64,000 nt of DNA. It comes from Streptomyces sp. col6 (GTDB lineage: Bacteria > Actinomycetota > Actinomycetes > Streptomycetales > Streptomycetaceae). The notes under the pieces were generated by a model, which saw only the letters and a list, made by a program, of their open reading frames with translations, ran no database searches and was not told the DNA's origin. Position numbers and translations under genes: made by a program. Shown in pieces: positions 19,512 to 28,750 of this stretch (the stretch's first letter is position 1; each line of letters starts with the position of its first letter). Location: contig NZ_RDBL01000006.1 of the NCBI RefSeq assembly GCF_008042035.1, positions 1,659,166 through 1,723,165 of the forward strand, read 5' to 3'.

Positions 19512-19775
19512 ATGGTAAGGCGATGGGTGCCGGCGCTCGTTCTCTGCGGCGTGTGGTGGTGGGCCGTGTTGCGACTGGTGCTGGCCCCGGCGCACGCCGG
19601 GGTGGTGGAGGGAACGGTGGCGGCGGGTGGATGGGGGCTGAGCCTCCTGCCCGTCCACGTGGCGACGACCGCCCGGCCCATGGGCATCTTCGACGCGGGG
19701 ACGAGTCTGCTGCGGCGCGGTACGGCGTGGGCGCGCAGGACGGCGCGAATATGGCGTCGGCGGCTTGTCAGGTAG
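19512..19775 (+). CDS. Small conserved-type membrane protein, function unknown
   Basis: 87 residues. The N-terminus RRWVPALVLCGVWWWAVLRLVLAP is a Trp-rich hydrophobic helix (about 5-27), followed by a Gly/Val-rich stretch and a basic Arg/Trp-rich tail. A good ribosome site (GGAGGAGG) precedes the ATG and codon use is normal, so it is probably translated. Its last 8 nt overlap the 3' end of the convergent glycosylase gene. I do not recognise a family. Confidence 0.65.
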   Translation: MVRRWVPALVLCGVWWWAVLRLVLAPAHAGVVEGTVAAGGWGLSLLPVHVATTARPMGIFDAGTSLLRRGTAWARRTARIWRRRLVR

Positions 19776-20598
19776 GCGCGGGGCCGGACTGGCAGCGGGG
19801 GCACCAGTAGGCGGGACGGCCGTCCTGCTCGGCCGCGCGGATCGGCGTCCCGCAGCGCAGACAGGGGCGGCCCGTCCTGCTGTACACCCAAAGGTCCTCG
19901 CTCGGCCTCCGCGCGCGGGAAGCCGCGCGCGCGACGGTACGGGAACGGCCGCCCAGGGTCGTGATGCGGTTCGGGCGGTCGCGGTTGGCGTCGAGCAGCT
20001 GGCGGGCGGTCCCGACCAGGAGGGCGGCCGTCGGAGCGGGCAGCTCACCGACGGGAAGCCACGGAGTGGCACGGGCCAGGAAGCACAGCTCGGCCTTGTA
20101 GATGTTGCCGATGCCGGCCAGATTGCGCTGGTCGAGCAGAGCTTCGCCGAGGGGGCGGGCGGGGTCGCTCAGGAGATTGCGCAGCGCCGTGTCGGCATCC
20201 CAGTCCGGGCCCAGCAGATCGGGGCCGAGATGGCCGACCGCCTGCTCCTCGTCCCGGGTCCGCAGGAGTTCGAGCACCGGCAAGCGGTAGCCGACTGCGG
20301 TGTGTGCCGCGTTGCCCAGGACGGCCCGGATCTGGTGGCCGGGGCCGCCGCGCCAGCGCTCGCCCGGGGCGTAGATCCGCCAGGCCCCGTCCATCCGTAG
20401 GTGGCTGTGCAGGGTGAGACCGCCCTCGATCCGGGTCAGCAGGTGCTTGCCGCGCGCCGTGACGTCCAGGACGGCCCGGCCGGTGAGGTCGGCGGTGGCG
20501 AACCGGGGGACGCGGAGATCGGACGTGGTCAGGACCTCGCCGGCGAGCGCGTGGTGCAGCCGCCCGGCGGTCTGCAGAACGGTGTCTCCTTCGGGCAT
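19768..20598 (-). CDS. Fpg/Nei-family DNA glycosylase (endonuclease VIII type)
   Basis: 276 residues. It starts M-P-E-G-D with the catalytic N-terminal Pro2 and Glu3. A beta-sandwich domain, a helix-two-turn-helix (about 130-200, DQRNLAGIGNIYKAELCFLA) and a C-terminal zinc finger CxxC-x16-CxxC (CLRCGTP..WCPRC) follow. It excises oxidised bases and cuts by beta/delta elimination. The ATG at 20598 is required because Pro2 must follow it; the frame stays open to 20655. PEGD points to the Nei rather than the MutM branch. It lies directly downstream of lhr on the same strand, with 67 nt between. Confidence 0.93.
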   Translation of the reverse strand: MPEGDTVLQTAGRLHHALAGEVLTTSDLRVPRFATADLTGRAVLDVTARGKHLLTRIEGGLTLHSHLRMDGAWRIYAPGERWRGGPGHQIRAVLGNAAHTAVGYRLPVLELLRTRDEEQAVGHLGPDLLGPDWDADTALRNLLSDPARPLGEALLDQRNLAGIGNIYKAELCFLARATPWLPVGELPAPTAALLVGTARQLLDANRDRPNRITTLGGRSRTVARAASRARRPSEDLWVYSRTGRPCLRCGTPIRAAEQDGRPAYWCPRCQSGPAPT

Positions 20599-20665
20599 GC
20601 CTCCATCATGCGTCGCGGGGCGGGGGACCGGTGCTTCCAGGGGCTGTACGGCCACCCGTCGTGAG

Positions 20666-23600
20666 TCACGTCGCGCGGAGGCGCAGCCCTCTCGGGGTGG
20701 CGAGGAAGCCGGCCGCCTCCAGCGTGCGTCCCAGGGGGGAGGTCAGGGAGGAGGCGCCGTTGGTCCGCTCGACGGTCACCGTGCCGAGGGCCCCGGCGCG
20801 GGCGGCCGCGGCCAGCGCTGCGGCCGCCGCCCGGAGCGCCGGGTCGTCAGGATCGGTCGGCCAGGCCAGCAGCGTCTTGCCGCCGCGCTCCATGTACAGC
20901 GTCAGCTCGCCGTCGACCAGGACGACGAGCGAGCCCGCCTTGCGGCCCGGTTTGTGCCCGGCCCCGTCCGGGGGCTCCGGCCACGGGAGGGCGGCGCCGT
21001 ACGCGTTGGCGGGGTCGGCCGCCGCCAGCACGAGGGCGCGGGGGTCCGCGCCCGGCTCCGTACGGTCCCGGGCGGTGGAGACCGCGCGGAGCCGGTCGAC
21101 CGCCCCGTCCATCGCGAACTGCGCGGCCCCCAGCCCCTCCACGACGTAGCCCCGGCGCGCCTGCCCGTTGTCCTCGAAGGCCGACAGCACCCGGTACGCC
21201 GCCGAGAAACCGCCCTCGACGCCCTCGGCCTGGACCGCGCCCCGGGTGACCACCCCGTGCCGGTCCAGCAGGGTGCGGGCCAGGGCGTGGGCGCGGTGCG
21301 TGGGCTCGGGTTCGATGGGAGGCAGCAGGGACCAGCGGCCCGAGACCGTGGGCGGCCCGGTGCGTGAGGCGGGGCGGGCGGCGGCGGTGAGGGTGCCGTA
21401 ACGGCCGCGCGGGACGTTGCGCCTGGCGCGGTGCGCGGTGGATCCCGCTGTGCGGCCGGAGCCGAGCAGGGAGCGCAGCGGCGCGAGGGTGTCGTTGGTC
21501 AGCCGGCCCGACCAGGCGAGGTCCCACAGGGCGTCCGCCAGTTGCGGATCGGTGCAGTCGGGGTGGGTGGTGGCGCGGACCTGGTCGGCGATCTGGCGGA
21601 AGAAGAGGCCGTAGCCGCCGCCGAGCACGGTCAGCACGGACTCGTGCAGGGCGCTGAGCTCCAGCGGGCGGGGCGGAGGGAGGAGCAGGGGCGCGCTGTC
21701 GGCGAGGTAGAGGGAGATCCAGCCGTCCTTTCCGGGCAGCGCTCCGGCGCCCGCCCACACGACCTCGCCGGTGGTGGTCAGCTCGTCGAGGAGCGCGGGC
21801 GTGTAGCGGGTGACGCGGCCGGGCAGGACGAGCCGCTCCAGCGCGGAGGCCGGGACGGGGGCGCCCTGCAGCTGCTCGATGGCGCGGGCCAGCCCGTCGA
21901 TCCCGCGCAGGTTGTTGCCGCCGAGGTGCTGCCACTGCGGCAGGAATCCGGCGAGGGCGGCGGGCGGGACCGGCTCCAGCTCATGGCGGAGCGCGGCCAG
22001 TGAACGGCGCCGCAGCCGCCGAAGGACCGTCGCGTCGCACCACTCCTGGCCGATGCCCGCGGGGTGGAACTCGCCCTGGACGATCCGGCCCGAGGCCGCG
22101 AGCCGTTGCAGGGCTCCGTCGGTGACGGCCGTGCCGAGTCCGAACCGGGCGGCGGCCGTGGTGGAGGTGAACGGGCCGTGCGTACGGGCGTAGCGGGCGA
22201 GGAGGTCGCCCAGGGGGTCCTTCACCGGTTCGGTGAACGCTTCGGGGACGCCGACCGGGAGCGCTGTGCCCAGCGCGTCGCGCAGCCGGCCCGCGTCCTC
22301 GATCGCCGCCCAGTGCGCCGCCCCGGCGATCCGGACCCGGATGGCCCGGCGGGCGGACTCCAGCTCCGGCGCCCAGGCGGGCTCGGCACCGCGCTCGGCC
22401 AGCTCCTCGTCGGTGAGCGGGCCGAGGACCCGCAGCAGGTCCGCGACGCCCTCGACGTCCTTGATCCGGCGGTCGTCCGCCACCCACTGGAGTTCGCGCT
22501 CCAGCTCGGTCAGGACGTCGGCGTCGAGCAGCTCGCGCAGCTCCGCCCTGCCCAGCAACTCGGCCAGCAGCCGGGAGTCCAGGGAGAGCGCGGCGGCCCG
22601 CCGTTCGGCGAGCGGCGAGTCGCCCTCGTACAGGAACTGGGCGACGTACCCGAACAGGAGGGAGCGGGCGAAGGGGGAGGGCTCCGGTGTGGTGACCTCG
22701 ACGAGGCGGATGCGGCGGGCCTCCAGGTCGCCCATGACCTCGGTGAGCCCAGGGACGTCGAACACGTCCTGGAGGCACTCGCGGACCGCTTCGAGAACGA
22801 TGGGGAAGGAGCCGAACTCGGAGGCGACCTGGAGGAGCTGCGCGGCGCGCTGGCGCTGCTGCCAGAGCGGGGTGCGTTTGCCGGGGCTGCGGCGGGGGAG
22901 CAGCAGCGCCCGCGCCGCGCACTCGCGGAAGCGCGAGGCGAACAGGGCGGAGCCGCCGACCTGGTCGGTGACGATCTGCTCGATCTCGCCCTTGTCGAAG
23001 GCCACATCGGCGGCGCCGACCGGGGGCTGGTCGCTGTCGAAGGCGGCGTTGGCCGGGGCGAGCGGTGCGGAGGTGTCCGGGGCGGGGTCCTGTGCCGGGT
23101 CGAAGTCGAGGAGGTCCAGGCCCATCATGTCGGCGTCGGGCAGCCTCAGCACGATGCCGTCGTCGGCATGCATGACCTGCGCGTCCATCCCGTACCGCTC
23201 GGCCAGTCTGGCGCTGAGCGCCAGGGCCCACGGCGCGTGCACCTGCGCGCCGAACGGGGAGTGCACGACGACGCGCCAGTCGCCCAGCTCGTCCCGGAAG
23301 CGCTCGACCAGGATGGTCCGGTCGTCCGGCACATGACCGCAGGCGCGGCGCTGCTCGTCGAGATACGCCAAGACGTTGTCCACGGCCCAGGTGTCCAGGC
23401 CCGCGGAGAGGAGGCGGTCGCGGGCGTCCTCGTGGGAGAGCCCGCCGAGCTCGCGCAGGAAGGCCCCCAGGGCGCGGCCCAGCTCCAGCGGGCGGCCCAG
23501 CTGGTCGCCCTTCCAGAACGGCAGCCTTCCGGGCACCCCGGGCGCGGGGGAGACGAGGACCCGGTCGCGGGTGATGTCCTCGATGCGCCAGGAGGTGGTC

Positions 23601-25330
23601 CCGAGGGTGAAGACGTCGCCGACCCGGGACTCGTACACCATCTCCTCGTCCAGCTCACCGACCCGGCCGCCGCCCTTCTTGGGGTCGGCGCCGGCCAGGA
23701 AGACCCCGAACAGGCCGCGGTCGGGGATCGTCCCGCCGGAGGTGACGGCGAGGCGCTGGGCGCCGGGGCGGCCCGTGACCGTACCGGCGACGCGGTCCCA
23801 GACCACGCGGGGCCGCAGCTCGGCGAAGGCGTCGGACGGATAGCGGCCGGCGAGCATGTCGAGGACCGCCGTGAACGCCGACTCGGGGAGCGAGGCGAAG
23901 GGGGCGGCCCGGCGGACCACCGCCAGCAGGTCGTCCACCTGCCAGCTGTCCAGCGCCACCATGGCGACCAGCTGCTGGGCCAGCACGTCCAGCGGATTGG
24001 ACGGAACGCGCAGCGCCTCGATGGAGCCCGTGCGCATCCGCTCGGTGACCACGGCGGCCTGCACCAGGTCGCCGCGGTACTTCGGGAAGACGACGCCGGT
24101 GGAGACCGCGCCCACCTGGTGGCCGGCCCGGCCGACCCGTTGCAGCCCGGAGGCGACCGAGGGCGGCGACTCGACCTGGATCACCAGGTCGACCGCTCCC
24201 ATGTCGATGCCCAGCTCCAGGCTGGAGGTGGCGACCACCGCGGGCAGCCGGCCCGCCTTGAGGTCCTCCTCGACCTGGGCACGCTGCTCCTTGGAGACCG
24301 AGCCGTGGTGGGCCCGTGCGAGCAGGGCGGGAGCGCCCTTGGCCGCGCCGGACTCCGCCATGATCTCGGCGGGGGAGTGGGCCTCCGGCATGGTCTCGCC
24401 GGTGGCTCGCTCGTACGCGATCTCGTTGAGCCGGTTGCACAGGCGCTCGGCGAGGCGGCGGGAGTTGGCGAAGACGATGGTGGAGCGGTGGTCCTGGACG
24501 AGATCGGCGATCCGCTCCTCCACATGGGGCCAGATCGACGGCTTCTCGGCCTGCCCGGAGGTGTCGTCGGTGGCGGGGGAGCCGCCCAGCTCGCCCAGGT
24601 CCTCGACCGGCACGACCACCGACAGATCGAACTGTTTGGTGGACGGCGGCTGGACGATCTCCACCTTGCGCCTGGGGGAGAGGAAGCGCGCGACCTCGTC
24701 GACCGGCCGGACCGTCGCCGAGAGGCCGATGCGCCGGGCCGGCCGGGGCAGCAGCTCGTCCAGGCGCTCCAGCGACACGGCGAGATGGGCGCCGCGCTTC
24801 GTGCCCGCCACCGCGTGCACCTCGTCCAGGATCACCGTCTCGATGCCGGACAGGGCCTCCCGGGCCGAGGAGGTCAGCATCAGGAAGAGCGACTCGGGCG
24901 TCGTGATCAGGATGTCCGGCGGCCGGGTCGCCATCGAGCGGCGCTCGGCCGCGGGGGTGTCACCCGATCTGATGCCCACCCGGACCTCGGGCTCGGGCAG
25001 GCCCTGGCGCACGGACTCCTGGCGGATGCCGGTCAGCGGCGAGCGCAGATTGCGCTCCACGTCGACCGCGAGCGCCTTGAGCGGGGACACGTACAGCACT
25101 CGGCAGCGCTTCTTCGCCTCGGCGGGCGGTGGGACGGCCGCCAGCCGGTCCAGCGCGGCGAGGAAGGCGGCCAGCGTCTTGCCGGAACCGGTCGGTGCGA
25201 CGACCAGCACGTCCGACCCCTCGCCGATCGCCCGCCAGGCACCCTCCTGCGCGGCGGTCGGCGCGCTGAACGCTCCCGTGAACCAGCTGCGGGTCGCGGG
25301 GGAGAAGGAATCGAGTGCGGAGCCGGTCAT
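20666..25330 (-). CDS. lhr: Lhr-type large ATP-dependent DNA helicase
   Basis: 1554 residues. An SF2 helicase core with Walker A APTGSGKT (Lys51), DEVH box in VILDEVHAVAG, RecA-2 motif VQRVGRAGHQ, a winged-helix region and a beta-barrel, then a long C-terminal extension (DUF4910/Lhr-CTD-like, about 880-1554). Lhr is a 3'-5' DNA repair helicase. The start at 25330 has GGGGAG upstream and begins directly before the core; ATG codons at 25339 and 25372 are alternatives. It is divergent from the AraC-type gene (101 nt apart) and followed by the Nei glycosylase, consistent with a DNA-repair transcription unit. Confidence 0.93.
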   Translation of the reverse strand: MTGSALDSFSPATRSWFTGAFSAPTAAQEGAWRAIGEGSDVLVVAPTGSGKTLAAFLAALDRLAAVPPPAEAKKRCRVLYVSPLKALAVDVERNLRSPLTGIRQESVRQGLPEPEVRVGIRSGDTPAAERRSMATRPPDILITTPESLFLMLTSSAREALSGIETVILDEVHAVAGTKRGAHLAVSLERLDELLPRPARRIGLSATVRPVDEVARFLSPRRKVEIVQPPSTKQFDLSVVVPVEDLGELGGSPATDDTSGQAEKPSIWPHVEERIADLVQDHRSTIVFANSRRLAERLCNRLNEIAYERATGETMPEAHSPAEIMAESGAAKGAPALLARAHHGSVSKEQRAQVEEDLKAGRLPAVVATSSLELGIDMGAVDLVIQVESPPSVASGLQRVGRAGHQVGAVSTGVVFPKYRGDLVQAAVVTERMRTGSIEALRVPSNPLDVLAQQLVAMVALDSWQVDDLLAVVRRAAPFASLPESAFTAVLDMLAGRYPSDAFAELRPRVVWDRVAGTVTGRPGAQRLAVTSGGTIPDRGLFGVFLAGADPKKGGGRVGELDEEMVYESRVGDVFTLGTTSWRIEDITRDRVLVSPAPGVPGRLPFWKGDQLGRPLELGRALGAFLRELGGLSHEDARDRLLSAGLDTWAVDNVLAYLDEQRRACGHVPDDRTILVERFRDELGDWRVVVHSPFGAQVHAPWALALSARLAERYGMDAQVMHADDGIVLRLPDADMMGLDLLDFDPAQDPAPDTSAPLAPANAAFDSDQPPVGAADVAFDKGEIEQIVTDQVGGSALFASRFRECAARALLLPRRSPGKRTPLWQQRQRAAQLLQVASEFGSFPIVLEAVRECLQDVFDVPGLTEVMGDLEARRIRLVEVTTPEPSPFARSLLFGYVAQFLYEGDSPLAERRAAALSLDSRLLAELLGRAELRELLDADVLTELERELQWVADDRRIKDVEGVADLLRVLGPLTDEELAERGAEPAWAPELESARRAIRVRIAGAAHWAAIEDAGRLRDALGTALPVGVPEAFTEPVKDPLGDLLARYARTHGPFTSTTAAARFGLGTAVTDGALQRLAASGRIVQGEFHPAGIGQEWCDATVLRRLRRRSLAALRHELEPVPPAALAGFLPQWQHLGGNNLRGIDGLARAIEQLQGAPVPASALERLVLPGRVTRYTPALLDELTTTGEVVWAGAGALPGKDGWISLYLADSAPLLLPPPRPLELSALHESVLTVLGGGYGLFFRQIADQVRATTHPDCTDPQLADALWDLAWSGRLTNDTLAPLRSLLGSGRTAGSTAHRARRNVPRGRYGTLTAAARPASRTGPPTVSGRWSLLPPIEPEPTHRAHALARTLLDRHGVVTRGAVQAEGVEGGFSAAYRVLSAFEDNGQARRGYVVEGLGAAQFAMDGAVDRLRAVSTARDRTEPGADPRALVLAAADPANAYGAALPWPEPPDGAGHKPGRKAGSLVVLVDGELTLYMERGGKTLLAWPTDPDDPALRAAAAALAAAARAGALGTVTVERTNGASSLTSPLGRTLEAAGFLATPRGLRLRAT

Positions 25331-25431
25331 GCTCCCCATCGTGCACCCCGCCACTGACAACGGCCGCGACAACCGCCTCCCGTGCCGCCCCGCCGACGGC
25401 CGGGGCGCCCGCGAGCTGGGACAATCCCACT

Positions 25432-26295
25432 ATGGCAGGGGCACAGCAACCGGCGGAGTGGGCGCGGCACTGGAGTTACGCGGAGCTGCCCGACCTCGAT
25501 CTGCTGAGGGCCCGCTACATCCGGCACACCTTCCCGCGCCACAGCCACGAGGGCTATGTCCTCGCCTCGGTCAGCCAGGGCGTCGAGTCCATCGGAACAC
25601 CCGGCGGCACCCTGCACGCGGGCCCCGGCACCGTCGTCATGATCAACCCGGAGGTCCCGCACACCGCCCGCGCCGGCGTCCCCGAGGGCTGGGTGTACGA
25701 CACGCTCTACCCGTCCGCGCAGGTGGTCAACGACATCGCCGCCGATACGACGGACCTGCGCGGCACCGTCGGCTTCACCGAGACCGGGGTGGCCGATCCG
25801 TACGCGGCCCGGCTGATCGGCGAGGTCCACCGGGCGGCCGAGGAGGGCAACGCCCTGGCCGCCGACAGCGTGCTGCGGATCGTCGTCACCCGCCTGCTCA
25901 TCCGGCACGGCAGCGCCGTCCCCGCCCGCGCGCCCCGCGCCGGAGGAACCCGTGACGCGACACGCGCACGGGCCCTGCTGGAGTCCCGGATGGCCGACCC
26001 GCCCACCCTGGAGGCGCTGGCCGGCGAACTGGGCACCAGCCCCTTCGCCCTGCTGCGCGCGTTCAAGAAGCAGTACGGCATGCCTCCGCACACCTGGCTC
26101 ACCGACGCCCGGGTCCGGCAGGCGCGCCGGATGCTCGACGCGGGCACGGCCCCCGCGGTCGCGGCGGCGGAAGTCGGCTTCACCGACCAGCCGCATCTCA
26201 ACCGTCACTTCACCCGGATCGTGGGCGTACCACCCGGCGCCTACCAGCGTGAACGTGCAAGAACGTACAAGACCGGTCCGGAGCGGTCCCGGTAG
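25432..26295 (+). CDS. AraC-family transcriptional regulator
   Basis: 287 residues. An N-terminal cupin ligand domain (about 20-165, with HTFPRHSHEGYVLA and MINPEVPHTA) and a C-terminal double HTH (about 185-275, LEALAGELGTSPFALLRAFKKQYGMPPHTWL and AAEVGFTDQPHLNRHFTRIVGVPP). The ATG at 25432 has no ribosome site; GACAAT 6 nt upstream looks like a -10, so the message may be leaderless. It is immediately upstream of azlCD and probably controls them; this arrangement is common. Confidence 0.9.
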   Translation: MAGAQQPAEWARHWSYAELPDLDLLRARYIRHTFPRHSHEGYVLASVSQGVESIGTPGGTLHAGPGTVVMINPEVPHTARAGVPEGWVYDTLYPSAQVVNDIAADTTDLRGTVGFTETGVADPYAARLIGEVHRAAEEGNALAADSVLRIVVTRLLIRHGSAVPARAPRAGGTRDATRARALLESRMADPPTLEALAGELGTSPFALLRAFKKQYGMPPHTWLTDARVRQARRMLDAGTAPAVAAAEVGFTDQPHLNRHFTRIVGVPPGAYQRERARTYKTGPERSR

Positions 26296-26306
26296 CGTTG
26301 CGGAAC

Positions 26307-27104
26307 GTGGCAGAACAGACAGCTCCCCTTCGCACCACCGCCGAACCGGCCGGCGGCAGCACACTCGCCGCCGGGGCCAAACCGGACGCCGCCGTCGTAC
26401 GCGACGCCCTCGGCGTCGGCATAGCCGTCGGCCTCTCCGGCTTCGCCTTCGGCGTCACCTCGGCCGGTTCCGGCCTGAGCCTGCTCCAGACCTGCGCGCT
26501 GAGCCTGCTCGTCTTCACCGGCGCCTCGCAGTTCGCCCTGGTCGGCGCGCTCGCGGCCGGCGGCAACCCGTACACCGCGGCCGCCGGGGCCTTCTTCCTC
26601 GGCGTACGCAACGCCTTCTACGGCCTGCGGCTGTCCCAGCTCCTCGCCCTGCCGCGCGCCCTGCGCCCGCTCGCCGCCCAGTGGGTCATCGACGAGACGA
26701 CCGCCGTGACGCTGCCCCAGCCCACCCGGCGGGCCGCGCGCATCGGCTTCACCGTCACCGGGCTCACCCTCTACGTCCTGTGGAACCTGACCACCCTGGT
26801 GGGGGCTCTGGGGGCCGAGGCGCTCGGCGACACCGACGCCTGGGGGCTCGACGCGGCCAGCCCGGCGGTCTTCCTCGCCCTGCTCGCCCCGATGCTGAAG
26901 TCCACGACGGAGCGCGTGACCGCCGCGCTCGCCGTCCTGCTCGCCCTCGGCCTCCTGCCGGTGCTGCCGGCCGGGGTGCCCGTCCTGCTGTCCGCGCTCG
27001 CCGCTCCCGTCGTCCTGTTCCTGATGGGCCGGGCCAAGGGCGGCGACACGGGCGGGACCGGGGCGAAGGACGCGGGCGCGACCCCGGCGGAGGACGGCCG
27101 ATGA
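26307..27104 (+). CDS. azlC: AzlC-type branched-chain amino acid exporter, large subunit
   Basis: 265 residues from GTG 26307; TTG 26298 is an alternative. About 6-8 membrane helices, with the AzlC signature GVTSAGSGLSLLQTCALSLLVFTGASQFALV near 55-85 and PTRRAARIGF in the middle. AzlCD pairs export branched-chain amino acids or analogues. A TAGCGT hexamer within the end of the AraC gene stands 8 nt before the GTG, so it may have its own leaderless promoter. It overlaps azlD by 4 nt. Confidence 0.88.
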   Translation: MAEQTAPLRTTAEPAGGSTLAAGAKPDAAVVRDALGVGIAVGLSGFAFGVTSAGSGLSLLQTCALSLLVFTGASQFALVGALAAGGNPYTAAAGAFFLGVRNAFYGLRLSQLLALPRALRPLAAQWVIDETTAVTLPQPTRRAARIGFTVTGLTLYVLWNLTTLVGALGAEALGDTDAWGLDAASPAVFLALLAPMLKSTTERVTAALAVLLALGLLPVLPAGVPVLLSALAAPVVLFLMGRAKGGDTGGTGAKDAGATPAEDGR

Positions 27105-27406
27105 ACGTCTGGATCGCCATCGCCCTGACCTTCGTCGGCTGCTACCTCGCCAAACTCCTGGGCCTCCTGGTGCCTGCGGGCGCTCTGGAACGCCCTCTCG
27201 TGCAGCGCCTCGCCGCCCTGCTGCCGGTGGCCCTGCTGGCCGCGCTCACCGCCCAGCAGACCTTCGGCGACGGACAGCACCTCGTCCTGGACGCCAGGGG
27301 CGCGGGTCTTGCGGCGGCAGCGCTCGCCCTCGTTCTGCGCGCCCCCTTCCTGGTCGTCGTGGGCGCGGCCGTGGTCGTCACCGCCGGGGTGCGGGCGCTG
27401 GGCTGA
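27101..27406 (+). CDS. azlD: AzlD-type small subunit of branched-chain amino acid exporter
   Basis: 101 residues, three to four hydrophobic helices, ATGA overlap with azlC. It has the typical AzlD length and the pattern LVPAGALERPLVQRLAALLPVALLAALTAQQTF. It functions only with AzlC. A bidirectional terminator follows. Confidence 0.88.
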   Translation: MNVWIAIALTFVGCYLAKLLGLLVPAGALERPLVQRLAALLPVALLAALTAQQTFGDGQHLVLDARGAGLAAAALALVLRAPFLVVVGAAVVVTAGVRALG

Positions 27407-27423
27407 ATCCCGGACCCGTGAGC

Positions 27424-27458
27424 GTAAGGGGCACACCCCATGGGCCCCTGCCCCTTAC
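27424..27458. terminator. Bidirectional terminator between azlD and 27467-28384
   Basis: A 10-bp stem GTAAGGGGCA / TGCCCCTTAC flanks a smaller internal hairpin. It lies between two convergent genes. Confidence 0.8.
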
Positions 27459-27466
27459 CGCGCCGC

Positions 27467-28384
27467 TCATCGGTCCAGGACGCGTCCGTGGGCCCGCAGG
27501 GTCTCCAGTGCCCTGAGGGTCACCAGCGGCCGCCCCTCCAGTGCCGTCCCGGGCGCCCACTGCCGCCAGGTGACCGGCCAGCCGCCGTCCTCCTCCTGCG
27601 CGGCGGCGAGGTGGTCGAGCGCGCGCCCCATCTCGGCGTCGGTGAACCACCGCCGGGCGAGCGATCCAGGTGTACGGGCGTAGTCGTACGGGAAGTGCTG
27701 CTCGCCCGCCGCGTACCCCGCCGCCACCGGGTACTCCGCGCGGCGCTCCGGATCGAGCACGGCGAGCCTCTGGTCGCGCACCAGCCGTCCCAGCCGTTCG
27801 GCGGCGGCCTCCGCCCGGGGCCGGTCCGGTACCCCGTCCAGGAAGGCGACCGCCGCCTCGATCTCGTACGGATGCGACACGTCCAGGGCGTCCACGGCCG
27901 ACCAGCAGAAGTCGGTCGCCCGGAAGAGCCAGGCGTGCCATACGGCGTTGCGGTGCAGCAGCCCGACGACCGGCCCGGTCGCCAGCAGTTCGGCCGGCGG
28001 GTCGTCGACGATCGGGATGAAGGGGGCCGCAGGATAGCGGCGCTGCGAGGGGAGCAGCGCGGGCAGGGCGCCCTCCTTGGTCGACACCTCGGTCAGGTAC
28101 CGGCAGATCCGCTCCACCCGCAGACCGCCGCAGCGGCCGATCGAATCGAGGACGCTGAGCGCGTGGGCGGTGTGCAGCGGCTGACTGACGGGCCCGCGCA
28201 GATCGGGTTCGAGCGCGTGGCCGTAACCGCCGTCCTCGTTGGCGTACGCGGTGAGAGCCGTCTCCACCGGGTCCGCGCCTCCCGCGAGGTATTGATGGGC
28301 GAAGCGGCGTTGTTCGAGGACACGGGCCGTGAGCCAGATGAACTGCTCGGCACGGTCGAGGGGACTTGTTCCAGTTGCAGCCAT
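27467..28384 (-). CDS. Prenyltransferase/terpene-cyclase-fold protein, function unknown
   Basis: 305 residues. It contains two QW-like motifs of the alpha/alpha-barrel fold (NEDGGYGHALEPDLRG near 48-63 and EEDGGWPVTW near 265), as in squalene cyclase and prenyltransferase beta subunits, but no DXDD catalytic motif. Catalysis is therefore doubtful and the partner unknown. The start at ATG 28384 is set by the conserved N-terminus; the open frame continues far upstream without coding character. Confidence 0.7.
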   Translation of the reverse strand: MAATGTSPLDRAEQFIWLTARVLEQRRFAHQYLAGGADPVETALTAYANEDGGYGHALEPDLRGPVSQPLHTAHALSVLDSIGRCGGLRVERICRYLTEVSTKEGALPALLPSQRRYPAAPFIPIVDDPPAELLATGPVVGLLHRNAVWHAWLFRATDFCWSAVDALDVSHPYEIEAAVAFLDGVPDRPRAEAAAERLGRLVRDQRLAVLDPERRAEYPVAAGYAAGEQHFPYDYARTPGSLARRWFTDAEMGRALDHLAAAQEEDGGWPVTWRQWAPGTALEGRPLVTLRALETLRAHGRVLDR

Positions 28385-28464
28385 GGACCGACCGTAGGGC
28401 GTCAGGTGCCCCGAGCAGGGCCGGAGCCGTCGGGCTGCACTCTCAGGAGCGGGATACTGAGGGC

Positions 28465-28659
28465 ATGCGGTTGACGATTTTCTGGGAACGGATGGCGGAC
28501 CACTTCGGCGCGGCCTACGCGGATTCCTTCGCACGCGACCATGTGATGGCCGAGCTGGGCGGACGCACGGTCCACGAGGCGCTGGCGGCGGGCTGGGAAG
28601 CCAAGGACGTCTGGCGCGGGGTCTGCGTGGCAATGGGCATCCCCGCCGACAAGCGCTGA
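28465..28659 (+). CDS. DUF3046 small protein
   Basis: 64 residues. It matches the actinobacterial DUF3046 family (MRLTIFWERMADHFGAAYA at the start, then HVMAELGGRTVHEALAAG), which typically lies just upstream of recA. GATACT ends 6 nt before the ATG, suggesting a leaderless message. The function is unknown. Confidence 0.88.
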   Translation: MRLTIFWERMADHFGAAYADSFARDHVMAELGGRTVHEALAAGWEAKDVWRGVCVAMGIPADKR

Positions 28660-28666
28660 GGTCGGG

Positions 28667-28692
28667 CCGCCTCCGGCCCGGACCGGAGGCGG
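28667..28692 (+). terminator. Terminator after the DUF3046 gene
   Basis: A 10-bp GC stem (28667-28676 with 28683-28692) and 6-nt loop. Confidence 0.75.
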
Positions 28693-28750
28693 GCCGTCCA
28701 CCTTCCGGGGTGGGCGACGCGTTGTCACCCACATAGGCGAGACTTGCTCC

